Of a stretch of DNA of 28,536 nucleotides, positions 1 through 8,255 are shown one piece after another. Source of the DNA: DAMCZI01 sp032095175 (lineage in GTDB: Bacteria; Bacillota; Clostridia; Clostridiales; Caloramatoraceae); contig DAMCZI010000054.1 in the NCBI GenBank assembly GCA_032095175.1, positions 1 through 28,536 on the forward strand, given 5' to 3'. The notes below the pieces were generated by a model that saw only the letters and a list, made by a program, of their open reading frames with translations, was not told where the DNA came from and ran no database searches. The stretch's first letter is position 1, and every line of letters begins with the position of its first letter. A program made the position numbers and the translations under genes.

Positions 1-92
1 ATAAAGATTTTGAATAATGTATATTGCGATTTATAAATCAAGGAATATGATTTCGTATAAATGTTTAGGGTCAAGCAATGTAGCATCATTTA
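1..92. repeat. 92-bp direct repeat, copy 1
   Basis: This stretch matches 246-337 with only a handful of substitutions. In copy 2 the unit is preceded by a left hairpin arm (ATAAATCGCAAT at 236-247) that pairs with ATTGCGATTTAT at 268-279. Here the left arm lies beyond the window edge. Similarity continues past position 92 (the GAAACATATAG tract near 96-106) and resumes in copy 2 only after the inserted element. I recognise no coding potential or known RNA family. Confidence 0.85.
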
Positions 93-235
93 TAGGAAAC
101 ATATAGATACTTCCTGCTTGCTTTAATCTCCAAATACTTCACTCTACACGAATATGTAATTATTTTACATATACTTTGCAATATATTTACATTATATTAT
201 ATTTACATAAATTTTCAAATATATTATTTTTTTAT

Positions 236-337
236 ATAAATCGCAATAAAGATTTTGAATAATGTACATTGCGATTTATGAATCAAGGAATATGATTTCG
301 CATAAATGTTTAGGGTCAAGCAATGTAGAATCATTTA
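236..337. repeat. 92-bp direct repeat, copy 2 (interrupted by MITE)
   Basis: Second copy of the repeat at 1-92, starting with a 12-bp perfect inverted repeat (236-247 with 268-279, loop about 20 nt). The repeat is broken at 337 by a MITE-like insertion and continues from 499 (GCGAAACATATAG against copy 1 GGAAACATATAG). The 93-235 stretch between the copies is very AT-rich and shows no gene. Confidence 0.85.
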
Positions 338-495
338 GGCGTATTAAAGAAAATAACAAGTCAAAGATTTTGAGGATATTTTGCGTCAGACGAGAAAATG
401 AAAGCTCAAGCTAGTTGGGCTAACTTGAGCTTTCATTGATGAAGTATGACACAAAATAGACCAAAATATTGACTTGTTATTTTTTTTAATGCGCC
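338..495. mobile_element. MITE-like palindromic element, copy 1 (158 bp)
   Basis: The element has imperfect terminal inverted repeats of about 27 bp, starting GGCGTATTAAAG on the left and, read inward from the right, GGCGCATTAAAA. It is flanked by a TTA direct repeat (335-337 and 496-498). The whole element is an imperfect palindrome with arms of about 72 nt and a perfect 14-bp inner stem (397-410 with 424-437). Copy 1 of the surrounding 92-bp repeat supplies the empty site, so both the ends and the 3-bp target duplication are defined by comparison. There is no open reading frame, so a transposase would have to act in trans. A TTA/TAA duplication fits some IS5-group transposases, but that link is inference. 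Confidence 0.85.
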
Positions 496-569
496 TTATG
501 CGAAACATATAGCTACCCCAAAGCAAATTGATTATATAGGTTTTGCTGTAATTCATTTTTTATTTCCCT

Positions 570-597
570 TTAACACTAAAATAGTTTGTACTATAAT
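570..597 (+). promoter_or_regulatory. Putative sigma-A promoter of the acyltransferase gene
   Basis: A perfect TATAAT at 592-597 lies 16 bp after TTAACA (570-575). It is about 38 bp upstream of the ATG at 635. GGAGG at 624-628 supplies the ribosome binding site. Confidence 0.5.
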
Positions 598-634
598 TTA
601 TATATACAACAATTAATGCTAATGGAGGTTTAAG

Positions 635-1348
635 ATGTTACGAACGATAGCCTGGTATACACATTTTACACTAAGTTTAATCGGAACCATACCTAAGTTA
701 TATAAAGTTGATGCTCTAGAAAAAAGCGGAAAAACTAATGAGAGAAATGACTATATACATAGAACAACCTCCAACTGGGCAATGTCCCAGGTTAAACTAA
801 GTGGAGCAAAGGTTAATGTTTTTGGTGAGGAACATATTCCGAAGGACGTCCCCGTACTCTTTGTAAGCAATCACCAGAGTAATTTTGATATTGCACTGTT
901 TATGAGTTATATAGATAAACCAAAGGGATATATAGCAAAGATTGAAATGAATAAAATACCCATTCTTCGTGAGTGGATGAAGCATTTGCACTGTGTTTTA
1001 ATGGATAGAAGCAGCTTAAGAAAATCTGTAGAAGCAATTACAGAAGGAATAAAGATTTTAAAAAACGGTTATTCCCTTGTAATATTCCCAGAGGGGACAA
1101 GAAGTAAATCGAATGAAATAGGAGATTTTAAGGCCGGAAGCTTTAAGCTAGCAACCAAAGCTAAGGTACCTATAGTTCCCGTTACAATTAAGGGTTCCTA
1201 TAAGCTTATGGAGCAAAATAATAATATGATAAAACCTGCCGAGGTGCAAATGTACATACATCCAATTATTGAAACCTCAAATTTAACCAAAGAAGAAGAA
1301 GATAATCTTTCAACCAGAGTAAAAAAGATTATTGAGAGCAAACTTTAA
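635..1348 (+). CDS. plsC: 1-acyl-sn-glycerol-3-phosphate acyltransferase (PlsC family)
   Basis: Expected to transfer an acyl chain to the sn-2 position of lysophosphatidic acid to give phosphatidic acid, at the inner face of the membrane. The 237-aa length fits the family. The catalytic HX4D motif is NHQSNFD (H80, D85), and the glycerophosphate-binding motif is FPEGTRS (151-157). The N-terminal 20 residues are hydrophobic and could anchor it. The ATG at 635 is fixed by GGAGG 6 nt upstream. It stands alone, convergent with the nitroreductase gene. The family call is secure; the exact acyl donor and whether this is the only PlsC in the genome are not visible. Confidence 0.92.
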   Translation: MLRTIAWYTHFTLSLIGTIPKLYKVDALEKSGKTNERNDYIHRTTSNWAMSQVKLSGAKVNVFGEEHIPKDVPVLFVSNHQSNFDIALFMSYIDKPKGYIAKIEMNKIPILREWMKHLHCVLMDRSSLRKSVEAITEGIKILKNGYSLVIFPEGTRSKSNEIGDFKAGSFKLATKAKVPIVPVTIKGSYKLMEQNNNMIKPAEVQMYIHPIIETSNLTKEEEDNLSTRVKKIIESKL

Positions 1349-1353
1349 AAACA

Positions 1354-1392
1354 GGGGCTGTTCTAGGTATAAATCATACCCAGAAGAGCCCC
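1354..1392 (+). terminator. Hairpin between convergent genes
   Basis: GGGGCT...GGTAT pairs with ATACC...AGCCCC, giving a stem of about 17 bp with mismatches just after the acyltransferase stop. The following bases (AATTAATTTC) are not a clean T-tract, so termination strength is uncertain. It could serve both converging transcripts. The rest of the 160-bp gap to the nitroreductase gene shows nothing. Confidence 0.55.
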
Positions 1393-1553
1393 AATTAATT
1401 TCATAACATTCTTTATTCAAAAACTATTTCTCCAAAGCAACTTAGTTCAAGAGTATAAAACCAAAATTACATTTCCTATATGTCTATATTAATCGTACTT
1501 AAGATTTTACATTGAGTGGCGTGTGATTAATGAATTAAAGATTATTAGTCAGT

Positions 1554-2105
1554 CTACATATCCATCGTTCTTAACTGACGATTTCTTTTAGGGTCATATT
1601 TTTGCCAATAAACTGCTTCTGCGTTGTACTTTGTTCCTGGTTTTTTCTGCTCATCTGGATAGCCAAAATAAACTACACTCATGATGTAGATATGATTAGG
1701 TATATCTAACAATTTACGAACAGCATCCATATCAAATGAACCAATCCATACCGAACCTAATCCCATCGCAGTAGCAGCAATCATCATATTTTCAACCGCT
1801 GCACTACAGTCGATTTTCCAATCTTCGTCCTTCCATGGAATATTTACTGTATTACCACAGACAACCATAGCCATTGGAGCATTATAATTACCTTGCGAAG
1901 TCGTATTTTTTAGCTGATCAACCATTTCTTTTTCTGTTACAACAATAAATTCCCATGTTTGCAAATTACATGTTGATGGAGCAGCCATTCCTGCTTTAAG
2001 CAGTTTTAATATCTTTTCCTGCTCAACTTCCTTCCCCTCAATATAAGATCGAATGCTTCTTCTACTATAAATAGCATCAAATACGTATTGTTCATTTTGA
2101 CTCAC
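1554..2105 (-). CDS. Nitroreductase family protein (FMN-dependent oxidoreductase)
   Basis: A flavin-dependent NAD(P)H oxidoreductase-type protein, likely cytoplasmic and dimeric; its substrate cannot be read from the sequence. The N-terminus carries the SRRSIRSY motif that contacts FMN phosphate in this family. It is followed by AAPSTCNLQTWEF, a variant of the usual APSaxNxQPWxF, and by the late GLGSVWIGSF segment typical of the fold. The open frame extends to a TTG at 2132. However, GGAGGTG at 2112-2118 lies 6 nt before a GTG at 2103-2105, so I place the start there (183 aa, near the family norm). It lies 37 bp downstream of the AraC/GyrI regulator in the same direction and may be its target or co-transcribed with it. 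Confidence 0.85.
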   Translation of the reverse strand: MSQNEQYVFDAIYSRRSIRSYIEGKEVEQEKILKLLKAGMAAPSTCNLQTWEFIVVTEKEMVDQLKNTTSQGNYNAPMAMVVCGNTVNIPWKDEDWKIDCSAAVENMMIAATAMGLGSVWIGSFDMDAVRKLLDIPNHIYIMSVVYFGYPDEQKKPGTKYNAEAVYWQKYDPKRNRQLRTMDM

Positions 2106-2142
2106 GTTAAACACCTCCATTAATAAATACAAAACAGAAGAT

Positions 2143-3006
2143 TTATCTTTTGACTACAGGAATCCAGACTTCTCCCCAGTTGTCATGTTCCTTGCCATAA
2201 TACATCTCAAACTCAGGGCCATCGTCTTGCTCATAGCCTGAATTTGGAAACCATTCAGTATACAGGCGCTTCCAAATATTTTGAACCTGTTCTCCAGTAC
2301 CAACTTCACTTTTGGCATCTGTAGGGAAAATAGCCCATGTCAAAGCCGGAACATGAAGTCTGGTGTACTCATCAGGAATACCACTCTCAGGTACATGCCT
2401 ACAGAGCATATATGTACAAACACTTTCATGGTAGTTAAATAATGCAGCATGGCACAATGTTCCTTCATTACCGCTAACTTTGTTAATTTTTCTCATTGAG
2501 CCATCTTCAATGCACTTATTCCAAAATTCTGGAACCTCTATAAAACTCCTACCATCATTTAAATTTATTTCCGCAGCCACACCAAATACCTCAAAGGCCT
2601 CCTTTTGTTCAATACCATAATCCATCTCAATGCCTCCCTTAATAGATAGGTAGAAAGTCATACGTGGATAGGCTTTGAGTGTTATTCCCATATTATGCAC
2701 CGATGAAGGAGTAACGCCATGCATACCTTTAAATGCCCTGGAAAATGCTTCTGGCGATTCGTATCCATACTTCAGAGCAACATCAACGATTTTTGTGTTT
2801 TTATTTTGTAACTCAGCGGCAGCCATAGTCAATCTTCTGTGGCGTATATATTCCGAAAGTGCTACGCCACTTATAAACGAAAACATTCTTTGAAAGTGAT
2901 ATACCGAACAACAGACTATTTTCGCTAATTGTTCATATTCGATTATATCTGTCAGGTGTAATTCGATATAGTCCATAGCACTGTTCATACGGTCAAGCCA
3001 ATCCAT
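2143..3006 (-). CDS. AraC family regulator with GyrI-like effector-binding domain
   Basis: Two domains are visible. An AraC-type double helix-turn-helix occupies about residues 8-105, with YHFQRMFSFISG in the first HTH and GYESPEAFSRAFK in the second. A C-terminal GyrI-like/effector-binding domain of about 165 residues follows, with a WAIFPT segment and an EMYY segment near the end. This layout is that of Rob/SoxS-related activators that bind small hydrophobic ligands and often control drug efflux or detoxification. The ATG at 3006 has GGGGAGAG upstream. It sits between the nitroreductase and the ABC exporter genes, so it could regulate either; no operator was identified. Its upstream region holds two repeats of about 106 bp. 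Confidence 0.9.
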   Translation of the reverse strand: MDWLDRMNSAMDYIELHLTDIIEYEQLAKIVCCSVYHFQRMFSFISGVALSEYIRHRRLTMAAAELQNKNTKIVDVALKYGYESPEAFSRAFKGMHGVTPSSVHNMGITLKAYPRMTFYLSIKGGIEMDYGIEQKEAFEVFGVAAEINLNDGRSFIEVPEFWNKCIEDGSMRKINKVSGNEGTLCHAALFNYHESVCTYMLCRHVPESGIPDEYTRLHVPALTWAIFPTDAKSEVGTGEQVQNIWKRLYTEWFPNSGYEQDDGPEFEMYYGKEHDNWGEVWIPVVKR

Positions 3007-3024
3007 AAAACTCTCTCCCCTCGA

Positions 3025-3130
3025 GATGAATATAACACAATAACTGAAGCAAATCCTTGCAATTCATGCACCATTATATCATGTATGAATCTGTGTTATA
3101 TGAGATCATCTTTAATTCGTCTAATTTTAT
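3025..3130. repeat. ~106-bp repeat with internal inverted repeats, copy 1
   Basis: Nearly identical to 3215-3320. The outer arms ATATAACAC and GTGTTATAT and the inner arms ATTCATGCA and TGTATGAAT could form a cruciform or RNA hairpin. It lies immediately upstream of the AraC-type gene, so it may overlap that gene's promoter. Confidence 0.75.
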
Positions 3131-3214
3131 AGCTATCAATTAATAATACCTACCCTACTATTAATTTATAAATATTTGTGTTGCAAATTTAATGCATATT
3201 ACCAAATAACTTAG

Positions 3215-3320
3215 GATGAATATAACACAATAACTGAGGCAAATCCTTGCAATTCATGCACCATAATATCATGTATGAATCTGGTGCTATATGAGGCAAT
3301 CTTTGATTTGTCTAATTCTA
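3215..3320. repeat. ~106-bp repeat with internal inverted repeats, copy 2
   Basis: Second copy of 3025-3130. Here the right outer arm has drifted (GTGCTATAT), while the inner arms are kept. It lies just downstream of the ABC exporter gene ending at 3356. The 84-bp spacer between the copies is AT-rich and featureless. Confidence 0.75.
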
Positions 3321-3355
3321 CCATTATGAAGCAATTTTTAATATATTTTGGTGTT

Positions 3356-5113
3356 TTATACTGTCTTCCCACTTACAAATTGAAGTTGATATAGATGCTT
3401 GTAAACTCCTTCCTTCAGCAGCAATTCTCGATGTACTCCGCTTTCAACAATTGCACCATTTTGGAGAACATAGATTCTATCGGCTGCTTCAATAGTTGAG
3501 AGCCTATGCGCTATAGCTATTGTTGTACGTCCATGCATTAATCTATCCAGGGCTAATTGTACAAGCTGCTCGGATTCAGAATCAAGGGCAGATGTAGCTT
3601 CATCAAGAAGGAGAATTGGAGCATTTTTAAGGAGTGCTCTTGCAATTGCAATTCGCTGTCTTTGACCACCTGAAAGGTTAGCTCCCATCTCCCCCACCAT
3701 CGTATTATATCCATCTGGAAGTTCCATTATAAAGTCATGAGCATATGCCTTTTTTGCTGCTTCCATTATCTCCTCCCTGGACGCATCTATCCTGCCATAC
3801 CTAATATTTTCCTCAATTGTACCATAAAACAGGTATGAATCCTGAGGTACATAAGCAATCATTTTTCTTAAGGCCTTTAATGATCTATCTGTTATGGTTT
3901 TCCCACCTATAAGAACTTCTCCGCTGTCTGTCCTGTAAAATCCCATCAAAAGTTTTATAAGCGTACTTTTTCCTCCTCCACTTGGACCTACTATTGCTGT
4001 CATCTTCCCCTCTTCTACAGATATATCTAATCCATTGAGTATTCTTTCATCTTCCTTATAGCTAAAATAAACATCCTTCATTTCAATCCTACTGCTCAGG
4101 CAGGTATCATTTTCGTTGTAATCTTTATTATCCTCAACTTCAGATGGGCTATTTAGTATTTCAAATACTCTAGTCGCTCCTGCAAGGGAACCTTGAATAC
4201 CCGATATGAACTGTCCTATATTTTCAAACAGGAAGCTTGCATTTCCTTGAAGTTGTACTATGGCAACTATAGTACCAATATCTACTCCTCCCTTTAATGA
4301 CATATATAGCCCAAGGGTAAGTATACCTATTGATTTTAAATCTCCAAACAAACTAATAATTTCTTCTAATGCACAATTTAGCTTCCCTCTTCTAAATGAA
4401 GCCTGATATAACTCTCTATTTCCATTCTTATACTTATCGAATATCTTCTTTTCAACATTAAACATCTTTATTGCCTGAAATCCATCTAAAATATCAATCA
4501 ACCTCTGTGTCATGTCCCCAAGTCTGCCCTGGGCATCATCCGAAGCTCTTCTCAATGGCTTGCTGTATAAAGTACTAATTAAAACTGATACAATACCCAT
4601 GACTATTGCTACAATAGCCAAACGCCATTCCATTATGAACATGGAAATAATAGCAACAACTCCATGAATAATAGCAAACACAAGTGTGGGTATATGATTC
4701 ACATAAACTTGCTCAATAGTATCAATATCATTTGTCATTCTTGTTATTAAATCTCCCGAGTGGCGACCTTCAAAGCTCTGCACCTCCAGGCTTTCCATGT
4801 GTTCAAAGGCCTTAATCCTAATACTGCCCATTGTACTTCTAACACAGCATCTGTAGCAATATCTTATTATTGGCTGCAATATGAATGCTATTAAAAATGA
4901 TCCAACCGCTATATAAAGTGCTCTTTTCAGTAAAGAAATATCACCATAGGCTATTGCATTAATGACATCCTTGCTTATAAAAGCAAGAACGATATTATAG
5001 CATATAGATGTAAAGCCGGAATCAAGCAATACAGAAACCATGTATCTCAATATGCGGGGTTTCATAAGTGATAGTACTCCTATGAACTCACTTTCTTTAT
5101 ACCTTTTAAGCAT
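3356..5113 (-). CDS. ABC exporter half-transporter, subunit B (multidrug type)
   Basis: A fused membrane/ATPase exporter subunit of 585 aa. Six membrane spans fill roughly residues 20-310, followed by a nucleotide-binding domain. That domain has Walker A GPSGGGKST (376-384), Q-loop Q424, signature LSGGQRQR (480-487), Walker B LLLDEAT (D504, catalytic E505) and H-loop H536. All catalytic residues are intact. The start ATG overlaps the stop of the preceding exporter gene by 8 bp and has a GGGGAGGGG ribosome site. The two are therefore translationally coupled and probably form a heterodimer that exports drugs, lipids or peptides. The substrate cannot be told. Regulation is probably by the ArsR-type gene upstream. 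Confidence 0.93.
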   Translation of the reverse strand: MLKRYKESEFIGVLSLMKPRILRYMVSVLLDSGFTSICYNIVLAFISKDVINAIAYGDISLLKRALYIAVGSFLIAFILQPIIRYCYRCCVRSTMGSIRIKAFEHMESLEVQSFEGRHSGDLITRMTNDIDTIEQVYVNHIPTLVFAIIHGVVAIISMFIMEWRLAIVAIVMGIVSVLISTLYSKPLRRASDDAQGRLGDMTQRLIDILDGFQAIKMFNVEKKIFDKYKNGNRELYQASFRRGKLNCALEEIISLFGDLKSIGILTLGLYMSLKGGVDIGTIVAIVQLQGNASFLFENIGQFISGIQGSLAGATRVFEILNSPSEVEDNKDYNENDTCLSSRIEMKDVYFSYKEDERILNGLDISVEEGKMTAIVGPSGGGKSTLIKLLMGFYRTDSGEVLIGGKTITDRSLKALRKMIAYVPQDSYLFYGTIEENIRYGRIDASREEIMEAAKKAYAHDFIMELPDGYNTMVGEMGANLSGGQRQRIAIARALLKNAPILLLDEATSALDSESEQLVQLALDRLMHGRTTIAIAHRLSTIEAADRIYVLQNGAIVESGVHRELLLKEGVYKHLYQLQFVSGKTV

Positions 5114-6875
5114 TTAGCATCCCCTCCCCAGACTCATTAAAATCAAATTGTTTTTGATACAATTTTTTATAAAAGCTATCTCTTTCTATGAGTTCATCAT
5201 GTCTACCCTTCTCCAAGACCTCCCCATCTTTAATAACCATAATTACATCTGCATTTTTTATTGTAGACATCCTATGGGCAACTACTAAAACAGTACGGTT
5301 TTTCATAAATTCCTGAAGTGATTTTTGCACCAGGTTTTCCGATTCAAGATCAAGTGCCGAGGTTGCTTCATCTAAAAGCAATATTGGAGCATCCTTTAAT
5401 ATTGCCCTGGCAAGGGATATTCTCTGCTGCTGTCCCCCAGATAATTTAATGCTTCCATCTCCTATAATCGTTTTGTATCCATCTGACAAGCTCATTATGA
5501 AGTCATGGGCATTAGCCATTATAGCAGCCTTTATTATATCCTCTTTTGCTGCACCATCTCTTCCATAGGCTATATTCTCCTCAATTGTCGCCGGGAAAAG
5601 ATAGGTGCTTTGCGACACAATAGATATATTCCTCCTAACATCAGAAGACCTGCAGTTTTTTAAATCATTTCCAAAAACCTCAACATTCCCACTGCTAATA
5701 TTGTAAAATCCACATATCAGCTTTAAAATTGTAGATTTACCACAGCCACTAGGTCCAACAATTGCTGTAACCGTTCCCCTTGAGAGTTCAAAGCTTAAAT
5801 TATTAAGTATCTGGTTCTCCTCATTGTAACCAAATGAGACCCTTGAAACCTTTATAGCCGGGCAGCCTTCTCTAATTTCAAACTTATCACCTGCTTGGGA
5901 TTCTATGCTCTCATTGATAACCTCAAATATTCTATCAACAGCTGGCACCGATTCACGCATCTGCTTTTTCAAACCAAGAAGAGCTTCTACAGGAATAAAT
6001 ACATACCATATTAGCTGCATACTAGCCAAAAGCTGTCCTACGGTAATTTGACCCTTGATTGCAAGATATCCTCCAAGCAGGGGTATTATAAGCTGTGGTA
6101 TATATCTTAATGTAAGAAATAACCTGCCTAAGCTTGCATTTATTCTCTCTATTTTTACTCCTCTTTTAACTATTTCTTGAATATTTGCCTTATACTTATT
6201 AAGCAACGTTTCCTCTAAGTTAAAGGACTTCAATACATAAACTCCATTTATCGTATCCTTTGCAAGAGCATTAACCTTAGCTGTATCCTCCATTATCTTT
6301 TTTGAATTGGCCTCCACAGGTTTTGAAGCCATATCAAACAAATATCCCGAAAGAGGGATTAAAACTATACTAGCAAGCAGGAGCTTCCAGCTTATTAGAT
6401 ACATGCCTATAAAAGCAGCAATAAACATTGTGGGATTTGATATAAATTCAGGTATAGTTCCTATTAACTCCGTAATTATTGAAATGTCATTATTTGATCT
6501 CGAAACAATATCTCCAGAATGGTATTTCTCCTTATCTTTTGGTGATAAGTCTATAACACGACTTACAAAATGGTTTCTTATATCATAGTTGAAATGTGCC
6601 TTGTACCTTGCTGTGGAGTATTTTTTTATATAACTAACAACAACATTCACCCCAACCGCAATAAGAGTATAGAATACAAGGCTTTTAAATTCCTTAACCT
6701 GCTGGTTTTTTGCCATATCTGCAAGCCTGCCTGATATAAATGCTAAGAACATCATAAATATCGCATTTAAAAAAGCAGTAAAACAGCTCAGTGTTATCCA
6801 ACCACCTAAGGGTTTTAAAAAAATACTTAATTGACCTAGTTTTTTTAATAAACCATTTTTACCTTTCTCCATCAT
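5106..6875 (-). CDS. ABC exporter half-transporter, subunit A (multidrug type)
   Basis: First gene of the exporter pair. The membrane domain covers about residues 30-310 with six predicted spans. The ATPase domain has, numbered from the upstream ATG at 6890, Walker A GPSGCGKST (379-387), signature LSGGQQQR (483-490), Walker B LLLDEAT (E509 region) and H-loop H539. Catalytic residues are intact here as well, so both ATP sites may be active. The open frame starts at 6890, but GGGAGGGG follows that ATG immediately and lies 5 nt before the ATG at 6873-6875. I use that later start (589 aa); the adjacent ATG at 6872 is equally possible. It is read together with the overlapping gene ending at 3356. 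Confidence 0.92.
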   Translation of the reverse strand: MMEKGKNGLLKKLGQLSIFLKPLGGWITLSCFTAFLNAIFMMFLAFISGRLADMAKNQQVKEFKSLVFYTLIAVGVNVVVSYIKKYSTARYKAHFNYDIRNHFVSRVIDLSPKDKEKYHSGDIVSRSNNDISIITELIGTIPEFISNPTMFIAAFIGMYLISWKLLLASIVLIPLSGYLFDMASKPVEANSKKIMEDTAKVNALAKDTINGVYVLKSFNLEETLLNKYKANIQEIVKRGVKIERINASLGRLFLTLRYIPQLIIPLLGGYLAIKGQITVGQLLASMQLIWYVFIPVEALLGLKKQMRESVPAVDRIFEVINESIESQAGDKFEIREGCPAIKVSRVSFGYNEENQILNNLSFELSRGTVTAIVGPSGCGKSTILKLICGFYNISSGNVEVFGNDLKNCRSSDVRRNISIVSQSTYLFPATIEENIAYGRDGAAKEDIIKAAIMANAHDFIMSLSDGYKTIIGDGSIKLSGGQQQRISLARAILKDAPILLLDEATSALDLESENLVQKSLQEFMKNRTVLVVAHRMSTIKNADVIMVIKDGEVLEKGRHDELIERDSFYKKLYQKQFDFNESGEGMLNA

Positions 6876-6912
6876 AATATCCCCTCCCATTTGTTATAAC
6901 GTATAAAGAATT

Positions 6913-6947
6913 AAGCATAATATATGCTTTTCAAAACAAGTTTTGAA
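6913..6947 (-). promoter_or_regulatory. Palindromes upstream of the ABC exporter operon
   Basis: A perfect palindrome TTCAAAACAAGTTTTGAA (6930-6947) adjoins a second inverted repeat, AAGCAT/ATGCTT (6913-6929). Both lie in the 112-bp gap between the ArsR-type gene and the exporter genes. On the minus strand TTCAAA, 17 bp, TATATT could form a promoter overlapping the first palindrome. It is a plausible operator for the neighbouring ArsR-type regulator, but this is inferred from position and symmetry only. Confidence 0.45.
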
Positions 6948-6987
6948 TTTTTTCGAATGTTATATCTTTGAAAATGCATGAGCTAAA

Positions 6988-8082
6988 TCACTCATGCAAA
7001 TAAACTTTCATTGCTTCATTAAACAACTCTCTTAGTTTATCCTTGTTTAAATAGTAATAGAATCTATGGTCGTATCTTTCGAAATCAACTATTCCCAATT
7101 CCTGAAGGCTTGTTAAGTGGTACGATGTTGTTGCTGCACTCATTCCTATCTTTTCTGCTATTTCATTTACATACCAGGATTTTTCAGCTAAAAGTTCTAT
7201 TATTGTCATCCTCCTTTTGTCAGAAATAGCTTTTAAAAAGTCTAGAACCTTTTCCTTTTCCGGTTCATCCTCTAAGAATCTCCATGTATCACTTCCAAAT
7301 ATAATCCACTCTGACCCTTCCTTTGAGGACCAATAATCAGAACCTGCATATCTGAAGAGACTCACGTGTATGTTAACTGCTGATCCAAACACACTTATAT
7401 CCTTTACAAAATATTTTCTGCAAAATTTTTTAGGATCCAGCATAAATTCCTTCTCATACTTTTCTATCGCTGGACACACTGTTTTTATTATTTCTTCCAC
7501 AACTGGTTTAAATGCCTTCTCATAGAATTGCCTTAAAAGCATGATATATCTTTGTTTTGTTTCTGCAGCATTTTCAATGCTTTCTAATAATTTTTGTTTC
7601 ATATTATCATTGAAAAACTCTAATTCATTAATAATCTTAAGCAAATCATTAATACTGTTTTTAACTACATCCCAGTTATAGACTTCATTAATGCTTTTAT
7701 TTGTATTCTCATAAAAAACATCCTTTACAACATATGAGAGCATTATACATTCATCACTGCTTTCTATTATTTCAAGCATATCTTCAACGGTATCTACATG
7801 AGGATTATCCCTAAGATATCCCATATAAATAAGCTGTCCCATTCCATCACAAGTATTTACGTTTTTATGAAAAAAGTATTGTGCCTCCCACCTTACGTAG
7901 CTTGATAGCCTTCCCTGCATGTTCTCTACCACATCTATTGTCTTTTGTGCCTCCTTTATTTCCTTTTCATCTGCATCCTTTAATACCTCATCCTTTAAAG
8001 AAACCGCTATTAATGCATATAAAAGCTCCAGAGGCTTATTAAACATAAAATTAAACTCTTTATTATCAACCCTACATATCAT
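6988..8082 (-). CDS. ArsR-family winged-helix transcriptional regulator, long form
   Basis: The C-terminal part (about 281-355) is an ArsR-type winged helix: a recognition region around SAATTSYHLTSLQELG and a wing ending in FYYYLNKDKL. The preceding 280 residues are mostly helical and not a family I can name; clostridial proteins of this long form are typically annotated only from the HTH. No metal-binding cysteine cluster is seen in the HTH, so it is unlikely to be a metal sensor. The ATG at 8082 has GGAGATAGGAT upstream. It lies directly before the two ABC exporter genes in the same direction, suggesting it controls them and itself. Confidence 0.85.
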   Translation of the reverse strand: MICRVDNKEFNFMFNKPLELLYALIAVSLKDEVLKDADEKEIKEAQKTIDVVENMQGRLSSYVRWEAQYFFHKNVNTCDGMGQLIYMGYLRDNPHVDTVEDMLEIIESSDECIMLSYVVKDVFYENTNKSINEVYNWDVVKNSINDLLKIINELEFFNDNMKQKLLESIENAAETKQRYIMLLRQFYEKAFKPVVEEIIKTVCPAIEKYEKEFMLDPKKFCRKYFVKDISVFGSAVNIHVSLFRYAGSDYWSSKEGSEWIIFGSDTWRFLEDEPEKEKVLDFLKAISDKRRMTIIELLAEKSWYVNEIAEKIGMSAATTSYHLTSLQELGIVDFERYDHRFYYYLNKDKLRELFNEAMKVYLHE

Positions 8083-8144
8083 TTATCCTATCTCCATTTC
8101 GATTTTTCTCAAAACACATCAACATTTCAAATCCTTCTAATGTT

Positions 8145-8173
8145 ATATTATTCCACGCTCAATATAATGTCAA
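8145..8173 (-). promoter_or_regulatory. Strong sigma-A promoter of the ArsR-type gene, with overlapping dyad
   Basis: On the minus strand a consensus TTGACA (8168-8173) is followed after exactly 17 bp by TAATAT (8145-8150). An imperfect inverted repeat (ATGTTATATT around 8140-8149 and AATATAATGT at 8161-8170) overlaps both promoter boxes, as expected for an autoregulatory operator. The transcription start would be about 55-60 nt before the ATG. Confidence 0.6.
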
Positions 8174-8183
8174 TAGATTTATT

Positions 8184-8233
8184 AATATAAAATAGGGATA
8201 ATGCCATTAAACGTGCTGTGCATTATCCCTATT
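8184..8233 (-). terminator. Rho-independent terminator of the zinc-ribbon operon
   Basis: A perfect 14-bp stem (AATAGGGATAATGC at 8191-8204 with its complement at 8220-8233) has a 15-nt loop. On the minus strand it is followed by TTTTATATT. It is 22 bp past the stop of the 248-aa zinc-ribbon gene. Confidence 0.85.
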
Positions 8234-8255
8234 ATCTTCGTCAATCTTCCTATTT

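Noticed and set aside
1554..2132. Longer nitroreductase start at TTG 2132
   Set aside because: It has no Shine-Dalgarno, whereas GGAGGTG sits correctly before the GTG at 2105.
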